5,642 bases of DNA from Oscillospiraceae bacterium (GTDB lineage Bacteria > Bacillota_A > Clostridia > Oscillospirales > Oscillospiraceae): assembly GCA_902789835.1 (NCBI GenBank), contig CADAPN010000131.1, forward strand, positions 1-5,642, given 5' to 3'. The notes under the pieces are model-generated. The model searched no databases. It was not told where the DNA came from and worked only from the letters and a program-made list of their open reading frames with translations. Below are positions 1-4,487 of the stretch, one piece after another (the stretch's first letter is position 1; each line of letters begins with the position of its first letter). A program made the translations under genes and the position numbers.

Positions 1-653
1 TAGCCCAGGAAGGCGCCAATCTCGGTGATGCTTCGCGGCTGGTCCATGCAGAAAAGGAGAATCTGGTCCTGGACGCGGTTCGCGATCCAGTTGCAGGGAA
101 CCGGCGGAACCACCGGGGTATTGCCGCTGTAATGCCGGTGGACAAAGGCCGCACTGACATCCAGATAGTTCCTAAGAATCACCATGACATCACTGTAACT
201 ATGCTCCTCCTCTTCGGAGATCAGGAGAAGAGGGACGCCCATGTTCTCCTCCATCAGGTCCTTCAGCCGGAGCAGGAGACGGTTCAGCTGCCGCGCCTTG
301 AAAGGTTTGCAGGGCGCCTCGGGTCTTCGGTCGGCAAAATGCGAAAACTCCACCGCATAGCCCGCCAGCTGCCGATGAATCAGGCGGAAGGCATCCCATC
401 TCCCCTTCCCCTCCAGGCGGGCAATCACCTGTTCATTGACGCTGTAATAACACTCCAGCGCTTTGATGCCGTTGGCCGCATCATACCCCTGAAGGAGATC
501 TTTCTCTTCCTCGGCCGCATCGAGGATATTGAGAAGCGGGACCTCGACCGCCGTCTTCATGGCCACCCGCGTGATCTCATCCGCGCGGTCGGTGTCCCGG
601 GCAGTCGGGTTGTCGTGCGTGAAAAACCACGCGGCGTTATCTTCTTTTCTCAT
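1..653 (-). CDS. Gene B (left copy): unrecognised helical protein with the start of a winged-helix region; 3' end outside window
   Basis: The ATG is at 653; 217 full codons are visible before the left edge, so the C-terminus is missing. I do not recognise a named family. The protein is a paralogue of B' (4532-5296): over the last 103 visible residues I count about 62 identities by eye. Core landmarks are HRQLAG (93-98), RRPEAPC (109-115), FKARQLN (118-124), then YSDV (153-156) and ILRNYLDV (159-166). After a proline-rich linker (P180-P186) comes DQILLFC (196-202) and EIGAFLGY at the edge, the beginning of the segment that in B' forms a winged helix. The start overlaps the end of gene A by 17 bases and has no good Shine-Dalgarno sequence, so translation probably depends on A. 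The start aligns with that of B' (MRKEDNAAW versus MKRTENSAW). It is a real gene with fair certainty; its function is unknown, and DNA binding is an inference from the C-terminal fold only. Confidence 0.8.
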   Translation of the reverse strand, partial: MRKEDNAAWFFTHDNPTARDTDRADEITRVAMKTAVEVPLLNILDAAEEEKDLLQGYDAANGIKALECYYSVNEQVIARLEGKGRWDAFRLIHRQLAGYAVEFSHFADRRPEAPCKPFKARQLNRLLLRLKDLMEENMGVPLLLISEEEEHSYSDVMVILRNYLDVSAAFVHRHYSGNTPVVPPVPCNWIANRVQDQILLFCMDQPRSITEIGAFLG

Positions 654-1119
654 GGTAATTCGTCCCGTAGCGCTTTTTCGCATAGAAGGTGCAGAGGTCC
701 AGATAGCCGCGCAGAACAAGGGCCACATCGCTGTAGGTGTGTCCCTCCTCTTCCGCGATCAGGGAGAGCTCCTGATGAAACGCCTTCTCCAGCTCCTCCT
801 TCAGGGGCTCCAGAACCGCATTGACCTGACGGATCTTGAAGCGGTTGCAGACGGACTCCGGCCGCTTCTGCCCCAATGCACAGAGCTCCTCCGCGAGCCC
901 CGCCAGGCGGCGATAATGAAGATCGAAGATCTCATACGCGCTGAGTTCCTCCGCCTCCCAGACATCCATCGCCTCCGCCGCGGCATCCATAAAGGCCTGG
1001 ACATCCGCCTCCAGATGATCCAGTTTTGCCTGGAGCTTTGTGCTTCCGATCGCCTTCAGGTCCGCGAGATCCTTCTCCACGAGAAGGTACGAGTCCTTCA
1101 TTTCATCTGTGAAAACCAT
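637..1119 (-). CDS. Gene A (left copy): unrecognised 160-residue helical protein, first gene of the A-B operon
   Basis: I do not recognise this protein. It is predicted to be mostly alpha-helical, with no signal peptide or membrane segment. Residues 8-60 are rich in Lys/Glu/Ala with heptad-like spacing, which would suit a coiled coil. Residues 67-150 carry the core shared with B and B': HYRRLAG (68-74), KRPESVC (85-91), FKIRQVN (94-100), LKEEL (106-110), then YSDVALVLRGYLDL (129-142) and YAKKRYG (146-152). It lacks the C-terminal winged helix of the B proteins. I chose ATG 1119 because GGGAGGA lies just upstream, ending about 4 bases before it, and a promoter sits further up. The frame stays open to 1233, but that would start upstream of the promoter. 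It is the first gene of a two-gene unit, and its last 17 bases overlap gene B. A and B probably form a hetero-oligomer (inference from paralogy and coupling). Confidence 0.8.
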   Translation of the reverse strand: MVFTDEMKDSYLLVEKDLADLKAIGSTKLQAKLDHLEADVQAFMDAAAEAMDVWEAEELSAYEIFDLHYRRLAGLAEELCALGQKRPESVCNRFKIRQVNAVLEPLKEELEKAFHQELSLIAEEEGHTYSDVALVLRGYLDLCTFYAKKRYGTNYHEKRR

Positions 1120-1140
1120 AGTTCCTCCCGGGTAAGAATC

Positions 1141-1164
1141 GGACACGGGACCGGCCCCGTATCC
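1141..1164 (-). other. Hairpin at the very 5' end of the predicted A-B mRNA
   Basis: On the minus strand GGATACGGG pairs with CCCGTGTCC (9 bp, one G·U) around a 6-base loop. With transcription starting near 1168, the hairpin begins about 4 bases into the message and ends about 11 bases before the GGGAGGA ribosome site. It could protect the 5' end of the mRNA or tune access to the ribosome site. That role is inferred. Confidence 0.45.
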
Positions 1165-1174
1165 ACCGATCAAA

Positions 1175-1203
1175 AGTGTACCACAAGAGGCAGCGGCCGT
1201 CAA
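1175..1203 (-). promoter_or_regulatory. Sigma-70 type promoter of the A-B operon
   Basis: Read on the minus strand: TTGACG (1203-1198), a 17-base spacer, then TACACT (1180-1175). The -35 matches the consensus at 5 of 6 positions and the -10 at 4 of 6. The expected start of transcription is near 1168, giving a leader of about 50 bases before ATG 1119. No other promoter of this quality was seen upstream of gene A. Confidence 0.7.
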
Positions 1204-1211
1204 GGAAAAAC

Positions 1212-1226
1212 CACAACATCTTGATG
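1212..1226 (-). promoter_or_regulatory. Dyad operator copy 1, just upstream of the A-B promoter
   Basis: The minus-strand sequence is CATCAAGATGTTGTG, one change from the consensus CAACAAGATGTTGTG shared by three sites in the window. Its core CATCAAGATGTTG is a dyad with a 3-base centre and one mismatch. It is centred near -52, leaving 10 bases between the dyad core and the -35 hexamer, a position usual for an activator. The regulator is not identified. Confidence 0.55.
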
Positions 1227-1252
1227 TTTTCATCTATCCGAGCCGGTTTTGA

Positions 1253-1267
1253 CACAATATCTTGTTG
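1253..1267 (-). promoter_or_regulatory. Dyad operator copy 2, distal site of the A-B promoter
   Basis: The minus-strand sequence is CAACAAGATATTGTG, one change from the three-site consensus. It is centred near -93. Its distance from copy 1 is 41 bases, close to four helical turns, so two bound dimers would lie on the same face of the DNA. Confidence 0.5.
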
Positions 1268-1316
1268 TTTTGGAGTGTTTTCCTACACATTGGCGGCAAA
1301 AGCATATCATTTTCGT

Positions 1317-1400
1317 AACCGGAATCCCCTTCAGGTCATGAATGCCCTGCGGATTCCGGAGGAAGAACAGCAGAAGTACACCCAGCTTCTGAAGCAGTAA
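1317..1400 (+). pseudogene. Relic: last 84 bases of a second Rpn/PD-(D/E)XK gene
   Basis: This stretch matches the end of the full-length Rpn-type gene (3196-3279) at 80 of 84 positions and encodes the same tail, NPLQVMNALRIPEEE followed by QQKYTQLLKQ and a TAA stop. Nothing upstream of 1317 resembles the nuclease domain, so only the C-terminal tail survives. The related hairpin terminator follows, as in the intact copy. It is best read as what remains of a deleted or recombined duplicate. The in-frame opening back to 1176 is not a gene. Confidence 0.85.
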
Positions 1401-1418
1401 TATTCGCTTATTGAACCC

Positions 1419-1449
1419 ATGACCGCCGAAAGGCGGTCATTTTCTTTTC
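1419..1449 (+). terminator. Rho-independent terminator, copy 1 (after the Rpn relic)
   Basis: ATGACCGCC pairs perfectly with GGCGGTCAT around a GAAA loop and is followed by TTTCTTTTC. It lies 19 bases after the relic stop, a placement close to the hairpin behind the intact gene. Confidence 0.8.
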
Positions 1450-1461
1450 CATAAGCGGCGC

Positions 1462-1516
1462 CGGCTTTTGACAAATCGACAGGTCAGAAGCTTTCATCTG
1501 CCGAAACGCGCCAAGA
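1462..1516 (+). repeat. 55-bp interspersed repeat, copy 1 (second copy at 4314-4368)
   Basis: It aligns without gaps to 4314-4368 with 47 of 55 identical positions, including an unbroken 22-base match (1472-1493 with 4324-4345). Seven of the eight differences are transitions. It sits in the intergenic stretch that continues into the REP-like palindrome at 1532-1579, the same order as in the larger element near 4300-4490. Confidence 0.7.
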
Positions 1517-1531
1517 ACCATCCTGATGGCA

Positions 1532-1579
1532 CCAGTGGCATGGTCCAAGCAAGACGAAAGAACGCCTATGCGTCTTCGC
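1532..1579 (+). repeat. REP-like palindrome, copy 1
   Basis: Bases 1532-1563 match 3342-3373 with two mismatches in 32. The stretch then closes a palindrome, AAGACG (1551-1556) with CGTCTT (1571-1576). Read on the minus strand it contains GTTCTTTCGTC, which resembles the palindromes I recall around REP-associated transposases in Clostridia. No such transposase gene is in the window. Confidence 0.5.
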
Positions 1580-1592
1580 TTAACATATTCTC

Positions 1593-1622
1593 ATGACCGC
1601 CGGAAGGCGGTCATTTTCTTTC
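1593..1622 (+). terminator. Terminator-type hairpin, copy 2, with no gene in front of it
   Basis: ATGACCGCC pairs perfectly with GGCGGTCAT around GGAA, followed by TTTCTTTC. It is nearly identical to copy 1 (1419) and related to copy 3 (3297), but no coding sequence precedes it. It looks like a second duplicated 3' flank of an Rpn-type gene. Confidence 0.65.
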
Positions 1623-1684
1623 AACCGGAATCGGGCAAAGGCCTCATCCCCCGGCACGCTGTCAAGCTCACACCTCTCCATATA

Positions 1685-1709
1685 TTAACCATAATTTTAA
1701 TTATGTTAA
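1685..1709. repeat. AT-rich palindrome
   Basis: TTAAC-C-ATAAT pairs with ATTAT-GTTAA around a TTTA loop: 10 bp with one bulged C. It lies downstream of the antitoxin gene. It may be a weak terminator or a protein-binding site; nothing decides between them. Confidence 0.35.
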
Positions 1710-1786
1710 CTATCGTCACGTTTACAAAGCCGGTGGTCACCGGCTTCAGGCTTTTGTCTATACCATGATATTACCACATCGCTCAT
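1706..1786 (-). CDS. Possible 26-residue ORF in the toxin position (doubtful)
   Basis: ATG 1786 follows TAGGAGTATCGTTT, so it has GGAG 8 bases upstream. It lies directly after the antitoxin stop, where a toxin gene would be expected. The product begins MSDVVISWYRQKPEAGD and ends after 26 codons. I see no resemblance to RelE, MazF or HicA. A strong inverted repeat (1727-1746) inside it argues for a terminator rather than a gene. It could be the stump of a lost toxin. Confidence 0.2.
   Translation of the reverse strand: MSDVVISWYRQKPEAGDHRLCKRDDS
1727..1746 (-). terminator. Hairpin downstream of the antitoxin gene
   Basis: AAGCCGGT and ACCGGCTT form a perfect 8-bp stem around a 4-base loop. 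On the minus strand it is followed only by TGTAAACG, so the T-tract is poor. It is the only clear stem that could end the antitoxin transcript. Confidence 0.4.
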
Positions 1787-1797
1787 AAACGATACTC

Positions 1798-2046
1798 CTA
1801 GCGCAGTTCGGCAAACACGTCAGCAGCAGGCCTCACCCGCCCGGCGGCAACATCGGCAAAGCCCTTATCGATTTCCGTTTTCAGCTGATCCTTTGTGAGC
1901 TCGCTCATGTCGAGGACAGGGAAGGCTGGCAGCGCCTCATTCACATCCCATACTTCCGAGGCAATCTTCACGCCACCCTTGGCCGACAGCTTTTTGATCG
2001 TATTCTTCACGCGGGTGAGCGCCCGATCCATTTCTTCCGAAGCCAA
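1798..2046 (-). CDS. Orphan antitoxin-like protein, RelB/DinJ-like C-terminus, 82 residues
   Basis: The C-terminal part, LKTEIDKGFADVAAGRVRP (55-73) then DVFAELR (76-82), resembles the tail seen in many RelB/DinJ-type antitoxins (E..KG..D...GR.RPA..VF.E.R), which in that family wraps round the toxin. The N-terminus (1-30) is basic and helical; I cannot see a clear ribbon-helix-helix DNA-binding motif. I chose the TTG start at 2046 because GGAGG lies 8 bases upstream; an ATG at 2053 is out of frame and too close to it, and the next in-frame ATG (2031) has a weaker site. No RelE-like toxin follows within 380 bases or precedes it, so it is an orphan or the remains of a toxin-antitoxin pair. The family call is a recollected resemblance and is moderate at best; that it is a gene is more certain. 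Confidence 0.55.
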   Translation of the reverse strand: MASEEMDRALTRVKNTIKKLSAKGGVKIASEVWDVNEALPAFPVLDMSELTKDQLKTEIDKGFADVAAGRVRPAADVFAELR

Positions 2047-2069
2047 ACGGCATTCCTCCTTCCGTGAAG

Positions 2070-2075
2070 AGTATA
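2070..2075 (-). promoter_or_regulatory. Probable -10 of the antitoxin gene
   Basis: TATACT on the minus strand lies about 24 bases before the TTG start. No good -35 is found at 16-18 bases. That stretch is AT-rich and borders the three 11-base repeats at 2100-2133, so the promoter may depend on a bound factor. Confidence 0.35.
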
Positions 2076-2099
2076 CCGCAAAAGCAGTCCAAAAATCTT

Positions 2100-2133
2100 C
2101 TCACGTTTTTCTCATGTTTTTCGCACGGTTTTT
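2100..2133. repeat. Three tandem 11-12 bp direct repeats in the divergent promoter region
   Basis: CTCACGTTTTT, CTCATGTTTTT and CGCACGGTTTTT follow each other without gaps. A period of about 11 bases puts each unit on nearly the same face of the helix. They sit between the antitoxin gene and the Rpn-type gene. They could be operator sites for the antitoxin or a phased A-tract bend; neither is proved. Confidence 0.5.
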
Positions 2134-2167
2134 ATCCTGGCGTGTGCTAATCTTTGACACAAGCCTC

Positions 2168-2196
2168 TTGAATTCTTCACAAAACCTGTGTAAAAT
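2168..2196 (+). promoter_or_regulatory. Promoter of the Rpn-type gene
   Basis: TTGAAT (2168-2173), a 17-base spacer, then TAAAAT (2191-2196), 31 bases before the TTG start. A small inverted repeat, CACA...TGTG (2178-2190), lies within the spacer. A second TTGACA at 2154-2159 has no matching -10. Confidence 0.5.
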
Positions 2197-2226
2197 AGAA
2201 TTCGAGAGGGATGGAGGTGGTTCCGC

Positions 2227-3279
2227 TTGGAGCAGGATGAGATGATCAGCATTCACAATCATCTTGGGGAAGCATTGGAAAGCGCCGATTACGCCGCGAA
2301 CTTAGACGAGCACGCAAAAGAGCTGTTGGCTGACAAGTCCATTCTCGCAGAAATCATTCAGCGCCTGATTCCAGACTTTCGCGGTATTCCGACAGAAGAG
2401 ATCCAGACTTATATCAACGGAACACCGTATGTAAGCAAGATCCACCTGAACCCCGGGGAGACCAATCCAAGTTTCGGAGAAGCTGTCAGATCGCTCGGCC
2501 AAGAGAGCAAAATTCAAAACGAGGGACTTGCAACCTTCGATATTCTCTTTACACTGACCTTACCAACCTCAGACGAAGTCTGCGTCGAAGTATATGTCGA
2601 TCTTGAAGCACAGAACAGCGAAGATCTCCCTTATCATTTGGAAACACGGGCAGTGTATTATCTGGCACGGCTTCTCTCTTCGCAGTATCAGCGGGATTTC
2701 GGTCACTCGGAATATGAGAAACTGCGCAAGGTCTACAGCATCTGGATTGTCATGAATCCGACCGAACGGAACGCCAACACGATCTCCTCCATCGCATTCC
2801 GTCAGACCGCACTTCTCGGCGAGCCCGAGGACAACCGAGGTTATGACAAAGCAGAGGCTTTTATCGTCAGACTGCAGAAGAACGACGCAGTAAAGTCAGA
2901 AGACCGTCTTGTAAACCTTCTCAGTATGCTTTTCGTATCCGACCTATCACTCATCGAAAAAGAAACCGTTTTAACCCGGGATTTCAGTATTCCGGTTACC
3001 GAACACCTTGAGAGGATGGTGGCAAACATGTGCAACTACAGTACTTATATCTTAGAAAAGGGCATGCAACGGGGCATGCAGCAAGGCATACAGCAAGGCA
3101 TACAGCAGGGCATGCAGCAAGGCATACAGCAGGGCATGCAGCAGGGCATGCAGGAGAAAGAATTCAACAACATTAAAACGCTGATGGAAACCATGAACTG
3201 GAATCCCCTTCAGGCCATGAATGCCCTGCGAATTCCGGAGGAAGAACAGCAGAAGTACACCCAGCTTCTGAAACAGTAA
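2227..3279 (+). CDS. Rpn/PD-(D/E)XK nuclease family 'putative transposase' protein, 350 residues
   Basis: The layout fits the family annotated as PD-(D/E)XK nuclease family transposase, related to Rpn recombination-promoting nucleases. There is an N-terminal helical part ending in KSILAEIIQRLIP (37-49); then the nuclease core with FDILF (D105) and EVYVDLEAQN (121-130), where E127-x-Q129 takes the place of the usual (D/E)xK; RAVYYLARLLSSQY (141-154); and KVYSIWIVMNP (168-178). The MCN near 268 precedes eight GMQQ/GIQQ-type tetrapeptides (279-310) and a short helical tail (311-350). Family members are thought to be DNA endonucleases that promote recA-independent recombination; here that is inferred. 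The TTG start at 2227 has GGAGG 9 bases upstream; ATG 2242, five codons on, is the alternative. It stands alone, convergent with the membrane-protein gene, and ends in its own terminator. Length and motifs suggest an intact gene. Confidence 0.85.
   Translation: MEQDEMISIHNHLGEALESADYAANLDEHAKELLADKSILAEIIQRLIPDFRGIPTEEIQTYINGTPYVSKIHLNPGETNPSFGEAVRSLGQESKIQNEGLATFDILFTLTLPTSDEVCVEVYVDLEAQNSEDLPYHLETRAVYYLARLLSSQYQRDFGHSEYEKLRKVYSIWIVMNPTERNANTISSIAFRQTALLGEPEDNRGYDKAEAFIVRLQKNDAVKSEDRLVNLLSMLFVSDLSLIEKETVLTRDFSIPVTEHLERMVANMCNYSTYILEKGMQRGMQQGIQQGIQQGMQQGIQQGMQQGMQEKEFNNIKTLMETMNWNPLQAMNALRIPEEEQQKYTQLLKQ
3061..3156 (+). repeat. In-frame 12-bp tandem repeat, eight units, inside the Rpn-type gene
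   Basis: Eight consecutive 12-base units of the form GGCATRCARCAR encode GMQR, GMQQ, GIQQ, GIQQ, GMQQ, GIQQ, GMQQ, GMQE. The unit is a multiple of three, so gain or loss of units changes the length of a Gln/Gly-rich linker without breaking the frame. Such tails are frequent in this protein family. Confidence 0.9.
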
Positions 3280-3296
3280 AAATCCTATACAAACCT

Positions 3297-3326
3297 ATGG
3301 CCGCCGGAAGGCGGTCATTTCTTTTC
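3297..3326 (+). terminator. Rho-independent terminator, copy 3 (Rpn-type gene)
   Basis: ATGGCCGCC pairs with GGCGGTCAT (one G·U) around GGAA, followed by TTTCTTTTC, 17 bases after the stop codon. The same hairpin occurs at 1419 and 1593. It lies at the meeting point with the convergent membrane-protein gene, whose stop is at 3325-3327. Confidence 0.8.
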
Positions 3327-3906
3327 AGGCAGGATCGGGCTCCAGTGGCATGGCCCGAGCAAGACGAAAGAACCGTCCCTGCGTCCTCCGTTTTGATATT
3401 GCCCGTAGAGCACAATCAATGACTGCCTGCCGATATGCTTTAATTATTCTTTGATAGTGCTTTTCTAAAACTTCTTCATAATCAAGTCTTCCATCATCGG
3501 GAAACTGATTTTCTGCAATCCACTCCTTCAGTTTTTCCTTGGCATGACTATCCTTATTATCAGAAAGAAAACTGCCCTTTTTTTCTTTAATTGCATCCTT
3601 TACCAGCTCTATCGGTTCATCAAATTCAATATGCTTTATCCTGCGAATTCCGTTTGTCAGTTCAATTCCTTCATCCCAAAACTGCTCCATTACGTCGCGT
3701 CGCTCAGCCGAGTAAGCCGTGACGGCTACCACAAAACCAAGTACTGCAGAGCCAAAACAGGCAAGTGAGATATCATATACAAACGGCTTTTGGCAGCGGA
3801 ATACAAAGCATATGGCCAGAGTGATAGCTGATATTATTGCTGTTGCATATACTGCATGTTTGATCTCATTTTGTTTTCCTTTCCAAGATAGTCTTCCTCG
3901 CATCAT
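3325..3906 (-). CDS. Small inner-membrane protein, two transmembrane helices, 193 residues
   Basis: I do not recognise a named family. Two hydrophobic segments, about 18-36 (YATAIISAITLAICFVF) and 45-65 (DISLACFGSAVLGFVVAVTA), form a hairpin in the membrane. The remaining 128 residues are charged and probably cytoplasmic, with RRDVMEQFWDEG (69-80) and RRIKHIEFDEPIELVKD (88-104), then a helical stretch to about 168. The last 23 residues (from S171) are encoded antisense to a repeat (3342-3390), so the native C-terminus may have been replaced. Start: the pair ATG 3906/3903, about 37 bases after the predicted transcription start; no clear ribosome site is visible, and a stop lies in frame upstream. 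Its near-consensus promoter carries the same dyad, in the same place, as the A-B promoter, which suggests shared control and perhaps a shared job. Confidence 0.75.
   Translation of the reverse strand: MMRGRLSWKGKQNEIKHAVYATAIISAITLAICFVFRCQKPFVYDISLACFGSAVLGFVVAVTAYSAERRDVMEQFWDEGIELTNGIRRIKHIEFDEPIELVKDAIKEKKGSFLSDNKDSHAKEKLKEWIAENQFPDDGRLDYEEVLEKHYQRIIKAYRQAVIDCALRAISKRRTQGRFFRLARAMPLEPDPA
3342..3390 (+). repeat. REP-like palindrome, copy 2, forming the end of the membrane-protein gene
   Basis: Bases 3342-3373 match 1532-1563 with two mismatches in 32. On the minus strand it reads GACGCAGGGACGGTTCTTTC then GTC, the most typical form of the palindrome I recall from Clostridia intergenic repeats. 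It starts 24 bases after the hairpin at 3297-3318. It is translated, on the minus strand, as the last part of the membrane protein. Confidence 0.6.
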
Positions 3907-3949
3907 ATTATCAGCTAAACACTGTACTTACTAACACATTATAAATCAA

Positions 3950-3978
3950 ATCATACCTATTACACTTGGGCTTGTCAA
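3950..3978 (-). promoter_or_regulatory. Strong sigma-70 type promoter of the membrane-protein gene
   Basis: On the minus strand: TTGACA (3978-3973), a 17-base spacer, TATGAT (3955-3950). The -35 is perfect and the -10 matches at 5 of 6 positions. The predicted start of transcription is near 3943. Confidence 0.8.
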
Positions 3979-3987
3979 GGTCGGAAT

Positions 3988-4002
3988 CACAACATATTGT
4001 TG
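3988..4002 (-). promoter_or_regulatory. Dyad operator copy 3, upstream of the membrane-protein promoter
   Basis: The minus-strand sequence is CAACAATATGTTGTG, one change from the three-site consensus. The core CAACA-ATA-TGTTG is a perfect dyad. It is centred near -53, leaving 11 bases between the core and the -35, almost exactly as at copy 1. In both promoters ATGTTGTG is followed 8-9 bases later by CCTTGAC or a near equivalent stretch leading into the -35. Confidence 0.6.
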
Positions 4003-4204
4003 ATACTACAACTCATTAAAAAACCCAATTTAACTACAAAATATAGCCATCCTAACTTTCTGTCCCAGCTCCATGACGAACTGGATTACGAAAAGCACAT
4101 AGTTTTATACCCGCTTTTTTTATAAAATATCTTCTCTCATATAGGAGAGGACATTATCATAATCATCATAGTAGAACCTGTCGGGCTTGTCGGAAACCGG
4201 AAAA

Positions 4205-4234
4205 ACGCGGTCCCTAAAGGGACTAGCTTCGCGT
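4205..4234 (+). other. Hairpin opening the structured element
   Basis: GTCCC and GGGAC pair around TAAA (4210-4223), inside an outer pair ACGCG/CGCGT (4205-4209 with 4230-4234). It recalls part of a T-box antiterminator, but the invariant T-box bulge and a downstream synthetase gene are missing. Confidence 0.4.
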
Positions 4235-4236
4235 CG

Positions 4237-4316
4237 CCGTCGCAGCGGCCGGTTTGAAAGCGGTGGGCAGCCGTGCTGTCAACCGCTTTTGAACGGGCCG
4301 ATGCAGGCTGCGTCGG
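4237..4316 (+). repeat. Long near-perfect hairpin, 26 bp stem plus 8 bp outer stem
   Basis: Bases 4246-4271 pair with 4275-4300 around a CGT triloop: 26 positions with two mismatches (4251·4295, 4265·4281) and three G·U pairs. Outward, CCGTCGCAG (4237-4245) pairs with CTGCGTCGG (4308-4316) apart from one T·T, leaving seven bulged bases on the right. So long a stem between genes suggests either a folded RNA or the end of a small mobile element. Confidence 0.65.
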
Positions 4317-4368
4317 TTTTCGCCAAATCGACAGGTCAGAAGCTTCCGTCTGCCGAAATGTGTCAAGA
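4314..4368 (+). repeat. 55-bp interspersed repeat, copy 2
   Basis: It partners the repeat at 1462-1516 (47 of 55 identical). It follows directly on the long hairpin, which copy 1 lacks, so this appears to be the more complete version of the element. Confidence 0.7.
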
Positions 4369-4440
4369 GAACTGCTCACCCCGCTATAAGATTATGTAAA
4401 CTAACGTGTCAGGAGAACGCCCATGCCGTAAGCCGGCTGC

Positions 4441-4487
4441 CCAAGGGAAGACAAAAGCTACGTCCCCGTGTCTTCCCATGGCCTTTT
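4441..4487 (+). terminator. REP-like palindrome, copy 3, with T-tract; probable plus-strand terminator
   Basis: CCAAGGGAAGACA (4441-4453) pairs with TGTCTTCCCATGG (4469-4481) save for one mismatch, around a 15-base loop, followed by CCTTTTTC. On the plus strand this has the form of a Rho-independent terminator. Its sequence is related to the REP-like palindromes at 1532 and 3342. It lies about 50 bases beyond the stop of B', whose own transcript would read it from the other side. Confidence 0.55.

Noticed and set aside
132..1224. Two plus-strand open frames (132-824 and 529-1224) opposite genes A and B
   Set aside because: They are antisense to the conserved A and B frames, have no ribosome sites, and run through the A-B promoter region.
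1176..1400. Plus-strand open frame of 74 codons ending in the Rpn tail
   Set aside because: Only the last 27 codons match anything. The upstream part crosses the A-B promoter and operators and is not coding-like; I report the tail as a pseudogene.
2211..2240. 9-codon leader peptide overlapping the Rpn start
   Set aside because: It begins at the ATG inside the ribosome site (ATGGAGGTGG) and has only a weak, too-close site of its own. It is more simply explained as part of the Shine-Dalgarno region.
3919..4122. Open frame containing QLHDELDYEKHIVLYP
   Set aside because: It has no ATG or ribosome site where needed and overlaps the promoter and operator of the membrane-protein gene. The protein-like stretch is probably chance.
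4195..4225. T-box-like GCGGTCCC...GGGAC
   Set aside because: It lacks the conserved T-box bulge sequence, specifier stem and a downstream aminoacyl-tRNA synthetase or amino-acid gene.
4324..4334. Sequence AATCGACAGG, similar to the 5' part of tmRNA
   Set aside because: No tRNA-like ends, tag reading frame or acceptor stem are present, and the segment is a repeated intergenic element.
4187..4399. Open frames on both strands through the structured element
   Set aside because: They cross the long hairpin. Compared with the copy at 1462-1516 several differences change amino acids, so there is no sign of protein selection.
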